Shown here: one piece after another, positions 28,854 to 37,189 of the stretch | Numbering within the stretch: position 1 is the stretch's first letter | Layout: every line of letters starts with the position of its first letter | Source of the DNA: Acidimicrobiaceae bacterium | GTDB taxonomy: Bacteria; Actinomycetota; Acidimicrobiia; Acidimicrobiales; Aldehydirespiratoraceae | Length of the DNA: 59,385 nucleotides | Direction: 5' to 3' | Assembly (NCBI GenBank): GCA_009843915.1 | Contig: VYCM01000011.1 | Span: 1-59,385, forward strand | Notes under the pieces: generated by a model | Told to the model about the DNA's origin: nothing | Databases searched by the model: none | The model's input: the letters and a program-made list of their open reading frames with translations, nothing else | Program-made: the position numbers and the translations under genes

Positions 28854-29879
28854 ATGAGCGGCATGCCCCTGCTCGAGGTCGAGGACCTCCACGTCACGTT
28901 CCGCACCGCCTCAGGTCCAGTGCACGCGGTGGATGGAGTGAGCTTCACGATGAAGCCCGGTTCGTCGCTGGGGGTGGTGGGCGAGAGCGGCAGCGGCAAG
29001 AGCGTCACCGCCCGGGCCCTGCTACGCCTGTTCGCGATCACCGACGACGTTCAGATCTCCGGGGCGGTTCATTTTGACGGCCAGGATCTGTTGCGCATCG
29101 ACGAGCGCAGGCTGCGCGATGTGCGCGGCGGGCAGATCGGCATGATCTTCCAGGACCCGCTCACGTCGCTGAATCCGCTGATGGCGGTGGGCGAGCAGAT
29201 CGCCGAGTCGCTGCGCCTGCACCGGGGAATGAGTCGATCCGAAGCGGCCGCGGAGGCCGTCGAGCTGCTGGCCCGGGTCGGCATCGCCGACCCCGAGCAG
29301 CGGGCTACGGAGCTCCCCAGCAGCTTCAGCGGCGGCATGCGCCAGCGGGTGATGATCTCGCTGGCCATCGCCTGCCGGCCCCGCATGCTCATCGCGGACG
29401 AGCCCACCACCGCCCTCGACGTGACCGTGCAGGCCGAGATCCTTCTGCTGCTCGACGAGCTGCGCCGGTCCGAGGGCATGGCGCTGATGTTGATCACCCA
29501 CGACTTCGGCGTGGTCGCCGCCACCTGCGATGACGTGCAGGTCATGTACGCGGGCAAGCTGGTGGAGAAGGCCTCCATGGCCCATCTCTTCGACCGGGCC
29601 AACCACCCCTACACCGAGGGACTGCTGCGCCTGGTGCCCCGCTTCGAGGACGCCCACACCGGACGGCTGCATCCCATCGGTGGCCAGCCGCCGATCACCG
29701 GCGGGGGCGGCTCGTCGTGCGCCTTCGCGCCGCGGTGCAGCTACGCCGTCGACCGCTGCCGGTCCGAGGTGCCGCCCGAGGTGGCGGTCGGTCCCCAGCA
29801 CCTCAGCGCCTGCTGGCTGGCCACCGACCGGGCCAAGGACACCACCGAGGCGGGCCAGCCCTGGAGGCGGGCCCAATGA
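28854..29879 (+). CDS. ABC transporter ATP-binding protein, DppD type
   Basis: A 341-residue ATPase with Walker A GESGSGKS, Q-loop FQDPLTSLNP, signature FSGGMRQRV and Walker B MLIADEPTTALDV. The C-terminal oligopeptide-transporter extension carries CAFAPRCSYAVDRC, the cysteine motif that binds a 4Fe-4S cluster in some DppD/OppD proteins. It energises import with the DppF-type partner encoded next. GGGGGCGG just upstream of the ATG is a weak ribosome-binding site. Confidence 0.93.
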   Translation: MSGMPLLEVEDLHVTFRTASGPVHAVDGVSFTMKPGSSLGVVGESGSGKSVTARALLRLFAITDDVQISGAVHFDGQDLLRIDERRLRDVRGGQIGMIFQDPLTSLNPLMAVGEQIAESLRLHRGMSRSEAAAEAVELLARVGIADPEQRATELPSSFSGGMRQRVMISLAIACRPRMLIADEPTTALDVTVQAEILLLLDELRRSEGMALMLITHDFGVVAATCDDVQVMYAGKLVEKASMAHLFDRANHPYTEGLLRLVPRFEDAHTGRLHPIGGQPPITGGGGSSCAFAPRCSYAVDRCRSEVPPEVAVGPQHLSACWLATDRAKDTTEAGQPWRRAQ

Positions 29880-30898
29880 GCGTGCTCGAGGTGGATGACG
29901 TCGTCGTGGAGTTCGACACCGACGGAGGCCGCATCACCGCGGTGGACGGGGTGTCGCTGCATCTGGCCACCGGCGAGACGCTGGGCCTGGTGGGGGAGAG
30001 CGGCTGCGGCAAGTCCACGCTGGCTCGGGCCATCATGCAGCTGGTCCCGATGCAGAGGGGCTCGGTGCGACTCGAGGGCATCGACCTCGGCTCGTTGTCG
30101 CGGCGGGAGCTGCGCCGCATGCGCCACCGCATACAGATGGTGTTCCAGGACCCCCGCGGCTCGCTCGACCCCCGCATGAACGTGTCGACCCTCATCGGCG
30201 AGCCGCTGAGGGTTCACGGCATCGGCGACCGGGCCAGCCGCGCCAAGGCGGTGGCCGAGGCCATGGAACTGGTGGGGCTGCCGGCCGCGGTGGCCGATCG
30301 CCTTCCCAGCGAGCTGAGCGGCGGCCAGCAGCAGCGGGTCGGCATCGCCCGGGCCATAGTCACCGATCCGGCCGTGCTGGTCTGCGACGAGCCCGTGTCC
30401 GCGCTGGACGTGTCGATCCAGGCCCAGATCATCAACGTCCTCGACGAACTGCGCGACGAGCTGAGCGTGGCCATGCTGTTCATCGCCCACGACCTGTCGG
30501 TAGTACGCCATCTCAGCGACCGGGTGGCGGTCATGTACCTCGGCCAGATCGTCGAGACGGGAACGGCCTCCGAGGTGTTCGGCGAGCCCCGCCATCCCTA
30601 CACGCATGGCCTGATCTCGTCGGTGCCCCGAGCCGACGCCGAGAGTGCGGCCCGCCTCCAGACGGCCCGCCGCATGGTGCTGGGCGAACTGCCCAGCCTC
30701 CTCGACCCGCCGTCGGGATGCCGCTACCGCACTCGCTGCCCTTACGCCACCGCCCAGTGTGCCGAGGCCGAGCCGCCGCCCGAGCCGGTCGGTCGGGCCG
30801 GCGGCCTGCACACGGTGCGGTGCCACCACTGGCGCACGATCGTCAGCGCTGCGCCGGAGCCCCAGGAGTCCGCTACCAGTCAGGAGCTGGCAATATGA
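29876..30898 (+). CDS. ABC transporter ATP-binding protein, DppF type
   Basis: A 340-residue ATPase coupled to the preceding gene by ATGA. Walker A is GESGCGKS, Q-loop FQDPRGSLDP, signature LSGGQQQRV and Walker B AVLVCDEPVSALDV. The C-terminal extension has CRYRTRCPYATAQC. It pairs with the DppD-type ATPase beneath the two permeases. The frame is open upstream, but the coupled ATG begins with the normal SVLEVDDVVVEFD strand. Confidence 0.93.
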   Translation: MSVLEVDDVVVEFDTDGGRITAVDGVSLHLATGETLGLVGESGCGKSTLARAIMQLVPMQRGSVRLEGIDLGSLSRRELRRMRHRIQMVFQDPRGSLDPRMNVSTLIGEPLRVHGIGDRASRAKAVAEAMELVGLPAAVADRLPSELSGGQQQRVGIARAIVTDPAVLVCDEPVSALDVSIQAQIINVLDELRDELSVAMLFIAHDLSVVRHLSDRVAVMYLGQIVETGTASEVFGEPRHPYTHGLISSVPRADAESAARLQTARRMVLGELPSLLDPPSGCRYRTRCPYATAQCAEAEPPPEPVGRAGGLHTVRCHHWRTIVSAAPEPQESATSQELAI

Positions 30899-31275
30899 GC
30901 GATCGCACTGCAATAAGCACGGACGGAGCCCCCACGCCGACCGGCCCGTTCAGTCAGGCCATCCGGGTGGGGAACCTGGTGTTCACTGCGGGACAGGCGG
31001 GACGCAACCGCGACACCGGCGAGATGGGCGACATCGGCGAGCAGGCCGACTGGGCGCTGCGCAACATCAGCAACATCCTGGCCGCCGCCGGCGCCTCGAT
31101 GGCCGGCGTGGTCAAGACCACCGTCTACCTCAAGGAGGGCACACCCACCGGACCCCTCAATGAGCAGTGGGTAAAGCACTTTCCGGAGCCCCTGCCCGCC
31201 CGGTCCTCGGTGTTCGTGGCCCGTCTGAAGAACCCCGAGATGCTCATCGAAGTCGAGGCGGTCGCCGTTGTCTGA
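30895..31275 (+). CDS. RidA-family (YjgF/YER057c/UK114) protein
   Basis: A 126-residue trimeric protein. GPFSQAIRVGNLVFTAGQAGRNRDTGEMG, VVKTTVYLKE and ARSSVFVARLKNPEMLIEVEAVAVV are the family blocks; the Arg of PARS is in place of the catalytic Arg of RidA. These enzymes hydrolyse reactive enamine/imine intermediates released by PLP enzymes; catabolic-cluster members may act on pathway intermediates. ATGA overlap with the dppF-type gene, and CAGGAG provides the ribosome-binding site. Confidence 0.9.
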   Translation: MSDRTAISTDGAPTPTGPFSQAIRVGNLVFTAGQAGRNRDTGEMGDIGEQADWALRNISNILAAAGASMAGVVKTTVYLKEGTPTGPLNEQWVKHFPEPLPARSSVFVARLKNPEMLIEVEAVAVV

Positions 31276-32902
31276 CCCCGCTTCCAGCCGGGCTGTGATC
31301 AGCGCGGGCTGCCGGGAGGCGGCCGACGTCGGCGCGGCGGTGCTAGCGTCGGGAGGGAACGCGGTCGACGCGGCCATCGCCGCCTCCGCGGTGCAGTGCG
31401 TCCGCGAGCTGCCCTGGTGCGGTCTGGGCGGTGACGGCTTCGCGCTCGTTTCGGGATCCGACGGCTGCGTCGAGGCGCTCAACGGCGCCGGCGCGGTGCC
31501 GCGGGCTCTGGCCACCACCCCGATTCCGGGTGGCACCCTGCCCCGCTACGGTCCGCTGTCGATCTCGGTTCCGGGCTTGGTGGACGCCTGGTGGCGGCTG
31601 TGGGAGCGCCACGGGACACGGTCGTTCGCTTCTCTCGTGGAACCGGCTGCCGCGCTTGCCGACGACGGGTTCGCCCTCGACACCGCTTTCACGCGGGCCC
31701 TCGACCGGGTTCGGCTTGCGACCGGCCCTGACGATCCGTTCGTCTCGGAATTCTGCGATGGCAACGGCTCGGCCATCGGCGAGGGCTTCCGGTTGCCGGC
31801 TCTGGCCCGGACGCTGCGCGAGATCGGGGCCGATGGGCGGTCCGTGTTCTACGAGGGCCGCCTGGCCCGGGCCGTCGTGGACACGCTCGACCGGCTCGGC
31901 GGCCTGGTCTCGGCCGAGGACCTCCTGGAGCACTCGTCCGACTTCGAGGCGCCCCTCACCATTCGCTACGGCTCGGCCGAGGTGTCGGTGACGCCTCCGG
32001 TGTCGATGGGCTGGGTGCTCCTGCAGCTCTTGCTGCTCTATGACCGCCTGGAGGGTCGGCTCATCGACGACGAGGCCGACCGGATCGATCTGATGGTGCG
32101 CTGCAAGCACGCCGCATTCGCGGACTTGGGCTTGATGTCCCGCTGGCAGGAGGCGGCCGATGTGGTCCCGGTCCTCAACGGTGACTCCGTCGAACGCTGG
32201 TGCTCCCGCATCAGTGAGCAGCGCCGCTCGCAGCCTGCGCCCGTGGCTGCGTCGGTCGCGCCGGCTGCGGCCACCGGAACGGACACCACCTGCCTTTCGG
32301 TGGTCGACGACCAGGGCCTCATGGTGACCTTCATCCACAGTCTCTTCAACGAGTTCGGCTCACGGGTGGTGGTACCGGGAACCGGGATCGTGCTCAACGA
32401 CCGGCTGGCCAAGCAGCCCGCCCGGGTCGGGCAGTCACCCGAGCCGCCGCGTTTCCGTCGCCCGCTGCACACTCTCGTCGGCTATCACGTCGCCCAGCGG
32501 GGCCGGCGGCTGGTCGGGGCCACTCCCGGCGGGCGGGGCCAGGTGCAGACCAACTTCCAGGTTCTGCGAGCCATCATCGACGACGACGCCTCGCCGCAGG
32601 CGGCCGTCGACACGCCCCGCTGGCTGTCGGGAACGCCTCGGCTGCCCGACTCCGAGGATCTGTTGTTCCTCGAGCACGGCTTTCCCGACGGCCTCGACGC
32701 AGAGTTGGCCCGGCGCGGCCACACGGTCGCCGACGAAACGCCTGCCGACGCCGACCTGTTCGGAAGCTGCACCATCGTTGGTTGTTGCACCCAGCCGACC
32801 GGTTCCCTGGCCGCGGCCGACCACCGGAGGGGAGCCGCGCTCGCTCTCGTCGAGGATCCCGACGACTCCGGCCGTCCCCGTACTCGAAAGGAGATCCCAT
32901 GA
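31268..32902 (+). CDS. Gamma-glutamyltransferase family protein (Ntn hydrolase)
   Basis: A 544-residue protein of the GGT family: REAADVGAAVLASGGNAVDAAIAASAVQCV and LPWCGLGGDGFALV near the N-terminus, then TDTTCLSVVDDQGLMVTFIHSLF around the expected self-cleavage site where the second Thr would become the nucleophile, and ATPGGRGQVQTNFQVL later. No signal peptide is visible, so it is probably cytoplasmic, acting on a gamma-glutamyl or similar amide. The TTG start overlaps the RidA gene by 8 bases and the stop overlaps the next ATG. Confidence 0.83.
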   Translation: MSDPASSRAVISAGCREAADVGAAVLASGGNAVDAAIAASAVQCVRELPWCGLGGDGFALVSGSDGCVEALNGAGAVPRALATTPIPGGTLPRYGPLSISVPGLVDAWWRLWERHGTRSFASLVEPAAALADDGFALDTAFTRALDRVRLATGPDDPFVSEFCDGNGSAIGEGFRLPALARTLREIGADGRSVFYEGRLARAVVDTLDRLGGLVSAEDLLEHSSDFEAPLTIRYGSAEVSVTPPVSMGWVLLQLLLLYDRLEGRLIDDEADRIDLMVRCKHAAFADLGLMSRWQEAADVVPVLNGDSVERWCSRISEQRRSQPAPVAASVAPAAATGTDTTCLSVVDDQGLMVTFIHSLFNEFGSRVVVPGTGIVLNDRLAKQPARVGQSPEPPRFRRPLHTLVGYHVAQRGRRLVGATPGGRGQVQTNFQVLRAIIDDDASPQAAVDTPRWLSGTPRLPDSEDLLFLEHGFPDGLDAELARRGHTVADETPADADLFGSCTIVGCCTQPTGSLAAADHRRGAALALVEDPDDSGRPRTRKEIP

Positions 32903-34152
32903 CCGACGTCCTGTCCGCCCCGAAGTTCGGGCCGAGGGCCATCACCTACCCCCACCCGATCAACCACGACTGGTACGACTGGCCGACGTTCTCCGAAGCC
33001 GAGTTCGAGCGGCGCCACAACTTGGTGAGGGGCTTCATGGCCGAGCACGACCTCGACTGCCTGCTGGTGGCCGGCGCCGCCCACCTGTGGGACCGCGGCT
33101 GGGCCAACGTGCGGTGGATCACCAACTACATGGGGACCATGGAGCTCGACAGCTTCGTGATCTTTCCCGCCGAGGGCGAGCCGACCCTGGCCATCCTCGG
33201 CCTCAACGCCCGCCTGCCCGACCGGGTCACCCGTTCGATCTTCCCCGACGTGCGCGGCGCCCTCAACACCCGCACCATCCTGGTGGACCGGCTCGACGAG
33301 CTGGGCCTGCACCGGGGCAGGGTGGGCATCGTGAACCCCACCCCGTACCTGTCGGTGTCGCGGGACCACTGGGCCGCCCTCACGGGGACCTACCCGCAGA
33401 TCGAGTTCGCGGAGTTCTCCGACGAGTTCTGGAAGATGCGGCTGGTGCTGTCCGACGAGGAGGTCGCCTGCCTGGAGGAGGCGGCCCGCATCGGCGACGC
33501 CACCCAGGTGGCGGTGATGGAGCAGCTCCGCCCCGGCATGACCGAGCACGACCTGTTCCGGATCATCTACTCCACCATCGCCGCCGAGCGGGGCGAGATC
33601 CCGTGCATGGTCCTGGCCGGCAGCGAGTCGATGAGCAGCCCCACCAGCGGTTTCCAGCGGCCCCGGCCCATCGGGCGCACCATCACCTCCGACGATGTGC
33701 TGCTGATGGAGGTCGGGGCCCGCGACCCGCACGGCTACGAGGCCCAGACGGGCAAGGCGATGGTGTTCTCCGAGCCGCCGCCCGACTACGCCGACCTGCT
33801 GGACGTGATGCTGGAGGCCTACCACCGGGTGGTGGCCGAGCTCAAGCCCGGATGCACCGCCAAGGAGCTGCGGGCCGCGGGCAGCATCATCACCGAGCGG
33901 GGCTACACCATCGTGGCGCCGCTGGTGCACGGCGTGTTCAACCCGATCGACGCCGGGCCGTTCGTGGGCACGTCGCACCGGCCCGACAAGGACGTGGTGC
34001 TGGAGCCCAACATGGCGCTGTGCGTGGAGATCCACCCGTGCACCACCGACATCATCAAGGGCGTGTTCATGGGCGACTCCTACGTGATCACCGCCGACGG
34101 CGCCCGCAACATCAACCACCGCCTAGAGCCGAAGGTCTACGAATTGGGGTGA
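32899..34152 (+). CDS. M24-fold (creatinase/Xaa-Pro peptidase-like) protein with altered metal ligands
   Basis: A 417-residue two-domain protein: N-terminal creatinase domain (residues ~35-180) and pita-bread domain (~190-410). At the first ligand site it has E271 (MEVGA) where peptidases have Asp, and the second Asp site reads Q283 in GYEAQTGK instead of SDxTR. The His region (LVHGVFNP) and the Glu in CVEIHP remain, while the last ligand region reads GDSYVITADG. It may be metal-free like creatinase, hydrolysing a C-N bond. AAAGGAG at 32887-32893 sets the ATG, which overlaps the previous stop. Confidence 0.85.
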   Translation: MTDVLSAPKFGPRAITYPHPINHDWYDWPTFSEAEFERRHNLVRGFMAEHDLDCLLVAGAAHLWDRGWANVRWITNYMGTMELDSFVIFPAEGEPTLAILGLNARLPDRVTRSIFPDVRGALNTRTILVDRLDELGLHRGRVGIVNPTPYLSVSRDHWAALTGTYPQIEFAEFSDEFWKMRLVLSDEEVACLEEAARIGDATQVAVMEQLRPGMTEHDLFRIIYSTIAAERGEIPCMVLAGSESMSSPTSGFQRPRPIGRTITSDDVLLMEVGARDPHGYEAQTGKAMVFSEPPPDYADLLDVMLEAYHRVVAELKPGCTAKELRAAGSIITERGYTIVAPLVHGVFNPIDAGPFVGTSHRPDKDVVLEPNMALCVEIHPCTTDIIKGVFMGDSYVITADGARNINHRLEPKVYELG

Positions 34153-34158
34153 TCGCCC

Positions 34159-34515
34159 ATGGCCGAGAAACCTGAGCTGGAGTTCCACATTCCCGATGGG
34201 CCGTGGCGCCCCGCGGGCGGCCCGGTGGAGGGCATCGACGAGATGATCCTGTCCACCGCCGGCCGGCCCGACGGGGCCTACACCCGGCTGATGCGCTTCG
34301 CGCCGGGGGTGGACTCGTCGCCCAACGGGGTGCTCACCCATCACTTCTGGGAGGAGGTGTACATCGTGCAGGGCGACCTCACCGACCTGCGCTTGGGCGA
34401 GACGTTCACCGCCGGCATGTACGCCTGCCGCCCGCCGGGCATGCCCCACGGCCCGTGGCGCAGCACATCCGGTGTGCTGATGGTCGAGTTCCGCACCGGC
34501 GGCTACAACCCCTAG
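34159..34515 (+). CDS. Cupin-domain protein
   Basis: A 118-residue single cupin of the ChrR/YlbA-like type: GVLTHHFWEEVYIVQGDLTDLRLG is cupin motif 1 with metal-binding His and Glu residues, and YACRPPGMPHGPW is motif 2 with a His. It begins 6 bases after the M24-type gene. It may be an isomerase/dioxygenase or sensor for a pathway intermediate. Confidence 0.85.
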   Translation: MAEKPELEFHIPDGPWRPAGGPVEGIDEMILSTAGRPDGAYTRLMRFAPGVDSSPNGVLTHHFWEEVYIVQGDLTDLRLGETFTAGMYACRPPGMPHGPWRSTSGVLMVEFRTGGYNP

Positions 34516-34567
34516 CCGATCGTTCTGTGAGCAGATATGCCGACTGAGGCGGCTCAATTGCGCACGA

Positions 34568-35248
34568 ATGCGGCCCGACAAGTTGCTGGCCGTGCAGCTT
34601 GAGATCGACGGGTTCGAGCGGGCGTTCGCGCCCGAAGCACTGGTCGTTATCGGCTACGCGGGCCGGGACCGGGCCGCGGTCGAGCACCACATCGACGAAC
34701 TGGCCGCTCTGGGTGTCGCCCGGCCGCCGAGCATCCCGCTGTTCATGGCGTTCTCGCCCGGGTTGATCGCGCAGGAGCCGTCGATTGCGGTGACCGGGGC
34801 GAACACCTCCGGCGAGGCCGAGATCGTCGTGGTGGTCGACGGCGACGAAGCCTTCGTGACCGTCGGCTCCGACCACACCGACCGCGACCTGGAAGCGGTC
34901 CACATGATCGCCTCTAAGGCGGTCTGCCCCAAGCCGGTGGCTGCATCCGGCTGGACTGTCGACGCGGTGGGGGATCGATGGGAGGACCTGGCGCTGCGCA
35001 GCCGCATCGACGGTGACGTGCTGTACCAGGACGGATCGGCCGCCACGAACCTGCATCCTCTGGAGCTGGTGGCGGCCATACCGTGGTCCGGCCGCCCGCC
35101 GGGCTGCTTCGTGGCCTTCACCGGCACCGTGCCGGTGATCGGCGACATACGGCCCAGCGCCGGCTTCCGGGCCGAACTGGGCGGTCCGGGCCTGCCGCCG
35201 ATCGAGTTGAGCTATCGGGTGGAAACGGTGCCGGAGCTGGCTGTTTGA
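34568..35248 (+). CDS. DUF2848 family protein
   Basis: The 226-residue protein matches DUF2848 as I know it: ALVVIGYAGRDRAAVEHHIDELAALGVARPPSIPLFM, a central TVGSDHTDRDLEAVHMIASKAVCPKPVA and LYQDGSAATNLHPLELV. The family has distant likeness to fumarylacetoacetate hydrolases and often lies in amide/hydantoin catabolic clusters; no activity is established. It is the last gene of the run that begins with hpaB. The ATG has no clear ribosome-binding site. Confidence 0.75.
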   Translation: MRPDKLLAVQLEIDGFERAFAPEALVVIGYAGRDRAAVEHHIDELAALGVARPPSIPLFMAFSPGLIAQEPSIAVTGANTSGEAEIVVVVDGDEAFVTVGSDHTDRDLEAVHMIASKAVCPKPVAASGWTVDAVGDRWEDLALRSRIDGDVLYQDGSAATNLHPLELVAAIPWSGRPPGCFVAFTGTVPVIGDIRPSAGFRAELGGPGLPPIELSYRVETVPELAV

Positions 35249-35286
35249 AACGCCGCGTCGGCGGCGGGCGCTCTCGACCCTGACCG

Positions 35287-35619
35287 CTACAGATCGCTGC
35301 CGGGAGCGTTTTCTTGCGACGACCGGCGGGCGTCGAGCCACTCCCTGGCCTGGCGGGCCCGCTGCTGCACGATCGCGACGGGGTCGTCCAGTCCCTGCTC
35401 CCGGCGCCTGGCGGTCCAGCGAGCCCCGAGACTGGCGGCCACCGCTCCCGCGGCCGCCGCGACGAGCGCCACGGCGAGGACGGTGACCGCGGCGAGGCTG
35501 AGTGCGGCCACGAGCCGCCTCAGTCCGAGGATCCTCGCCGGTCCGATCGACAGCGTCCGGTCCCGCCCGGACCTCTCCGAGCGCCAGGACACCCGACCTT
35601 CGAGTAGCAGCTCCCTCAC
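35287..35619 (-). CDS. Small single-pass membrane protein, unknown
   Basis: A 110-residue frame with an N-terminal strand-like part, one strong hydrophobic segment (LVAALSLAAVTVLAVALVAAAAGAVAASL, residues ~35-63), then a basic tail ARWTARRREQGLDDPVAIVQQRARQAREWLDAR. The amphipathic tail and membrane segment look protein-like, and the opposite-strand frame does not. No family is recognised. Confidence 0.5.
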   Translation of the reverse strand: MRELLLEGRVSWRSERSGRDRTLSIGPARILGLRRLVAALSLAAVTVLAVALVAAAAGAVAASLGARWTARRREQGLDDPVAIVQQRARQAREWLDARRSSQENAPGSDL

Positions 35620-35696
35620 GCGGCCGTCCCCCGTCGGAATGACTGTTGCCCCTTCGAGGGTACTGCCCGATCCTGGGTCCGGGTGTGCGGCCGCGG

Positions 35697-35702
35697 TAGC
35701 GT
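35697..35702 (+). promoter_or_regulatory. Candidate -10 box for the amidotransferase gene (leaderless)
   Basis: TAGCGT ends 6 bases before the ATG. Confidence 0.45.
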
Positions 35703-35708
35703 CGTCGG

Positions 35709-36422
35709 ATGCGGCTGCTCGTGCTTCAGCACATCGATTGCGAGCATCCCGGCCGCCTGCGCGACTTCCTGAGGGCCGACGGCATCGAGTGGACCGCGGT
35801 GGAGCTCGACGAGGGCGAGCCCATCCCGCCGCTGGAGGACTTCGACGCCATGTGGGTGATGGGCGGCCCGATGGACGTGTGGGACGTGGAGGAGCACCCG
35901 TGGCTGGTGCCCGAGAAGCAGGCCATCCGCCGCTGGGTGCGGGAACTGGAGAAGCCGTTCCTAGGGGTCTGCCTCGGCCATCAGCTGCTGGCCGATGCCC
36001 TGGGAGGGACCTGCGGTCCGCAGCGCCCGCCCGAGATCGGGGTGCTGGCGGTGGAATTGACGCCGGAGGGCCGCGCCGACCCGATCTTCGAGCAGATGGC
36101 CGATCAGCAGCACGCGCTGCAGTGGCACTCGGTGGCCGTGGCCCAGCCGCCGGAGGACGCGGTGGTGCTGGCCAGCTCCCCGGTGTGCCGGGTGCAGGCC
36201 ATGCGGGTGGGCGAGCGGGCCTGGTCGATGCAGTACCACGTGGAGGTCGAGGACGACACCGTCCGCAACTGGGGGGAGATCCCCGCCTACCGCCAAGCGC
36301 TGGAGTCCGTGCTCGGCGAAGACTCTGTCGACGCGCTGGCCGCCGATGCCGACCGCCACATGGACGGCTTCGTGTCCGACGCCGAGCAGCTCTACCGCAA
36401 CTTCATGTCCGCCGCCTCGTAG
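35709..36422 (+). CDS. Class I glutamine amidotransferase (GMP synthase-like domain)
   Basis: A 237-residue stand-alone amidotransferase. FLGVCLGHQLLADALGG holds the nucleophilic Cys, and MQYHVEVEDDTV the catalytic His and Glu. MWVMGGPMDVWDVEEHPWL precedes the oxyanion region. Such proteins (YdhF/gamma-glutamyl hydrolase-like relatives) hydrolyse glutamine or gamma-glutamyl amides; no synthetase partner is adjacent. It is the last clearly chromosomal gene before the accessory island, and a GC hairpin follows the stop. Confidence 0.85.
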   Translation: MRLLVLQHIDCEHPGRLRDFLRADGIEWTAVELDEGEPIPPLEDFDAMWVMGGPMDVWDVEEHPWLVPEKQAIRRWVRELEKPFLGVCLGHQLLADALGGTCGPQRPPEIGVLAVELTPEGRADPIFEQMADQQHALQWHSVAVAQPPEDAVVLASSPVCRVQAMRVGERAWSMQYHVEVEDDTVRNWGEIPAYRQALESVLGEDSVDALAADADRHMDGFVSDAEQLYRNFMSAAS

Positions 36423-36730
36423 CACCCCGAGCACTCGGGGTCTATGAGGGTTCTCGGTGTGGAACTGTCGACCCTTCGCAAGTAGGCCCGACCTCGACGT
36501 TCGCCGCGCTGTTGCGACCCCTTGCCCAGAAATCGGGGTGGGGGTCGCCCAGTTTTGAAAACGGTTGCAGCCAGCCATAGGTGCAGGAACCCGGCGTTGA
36601 CCTGCGGGTTCGGCGGCAGATGATGTTTGTTCCAGAACGCAGATCGGACCGGATTAGAAGCGTGTGGTGCAGCGATGGTAAGCGCGGCTGTCCGTGGAGA
36701 TCTCGTCTCGATCTGGCCACCTGCAGACTG
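36423..36730. other. Island boundary region without a gene
   Basis: After the terminator hairpin there is an inverted repeat GCGACCCC at 36514-36521 with GGGGTCGC at 36541-36548. No gene is credible here. No copy of the tRNA-Pro 3' end was found, so no attachment site can be named. Confidence 0.5.
36425..36440 (+). terminator. GC hairpin after the amidotransferase gene
   Basis: CCCCGA and TCGGGG pair around GCAC, three bases after the stop; no long U-tract. Confidence 0.5.
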
Positions 36731-37189
36731 CTAACGAGATCGGCTGCTTCTCGGTGGGATGTAGGAATCTCGCCGTTTCCTGATCGTAGGAAGGCGGAAT
36801 ATCCGACTGAGCCATGAGCGAGGGTGCACATCGCTCGGTTGCGATGCGAGCAGTCGTTCCCGCTCTATGTACGCGTATTCGTCACGGCGGTCCGGATCGA
36901 TCGGCTTCGCCCATATGACAGAGCTGTTCTTGATCAAGTAGTGGCTGCCGCAGCTAGCACTAGTCCAGACGGACCCGCCTGTGGGACCGTCGAGCGAGAC
37001 GGTCTTGCCATCGAAATGAACGTGCCACCGGCTTGGATGCAGAGTCAGGACGGTCAGGTGGCCGCAACCGCATGGGCAGCGCAAGTTGGCCACCCGGTGC
37101 TTGTGGCTGATCCAGAGTTCGCCATCCTTGATCGAGTCCGTGTCAGGCAATAGCTCTACGAAGATGGGTCGGAGTCTCAGAAGCGTCAC
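36731..37189 (-). CDS. DUF6527 family zinc-binding-like protein of a ubiquitin-like conjugation operon
   Basis: A 152-residue protein with a putative zinc site C38-x-C40-x-C42 (RCPCGCGHLTVL) and C80-x2-H83 (SCGSHYLI), surrounded by HFDGKTVSLDG and SSVIWA, which fit DUF6527 as I know it. This family is commonly found with ThiF/E1 and multiubiquitin-type proteins, function not established. The start overlaps the E1 stop by four bases (ATGA), so it is the third gene of a coupled operon. The last ~50 residues are basic and variable. Confidence 0.75.
   Translation of the reverse strand: MTLLRLRPIFVELLPDTDSIKDGELWISHKHRVANLRCPCGCGHLTVLTLHPSRWHVHFDGKTVSLDGPTGGSVWTSASCGSHYLIKNSSVIWAKPIDPDRRDEYAYIERERLLASQPSDVHPRSWLSRIFRLPTIRKRRDSYIPPRSSRSR

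Noticed and set aside
32485-34119. Long minus-strand frame opposite the GGT and M24-type genes
   Set aside because: Shadow frame; no protein features and no start signal.
35314-35607. Plus-strand frame opposite the small membrane protein
   Set aside because: Pro/Arg-rich shadow composition; the minus strand has a clear membrane segment.
36423-36730. Left attachment site matching the tRNA-Pro 3' end
   Set aside because: No stretch like the tRNA 3' end is found here.
36824-37153. Plus-strand frame opposite the DUF6527 gene
   Set aside because: The minus strand carries the Cys motifs and ATGA coupling; this is a shadow.
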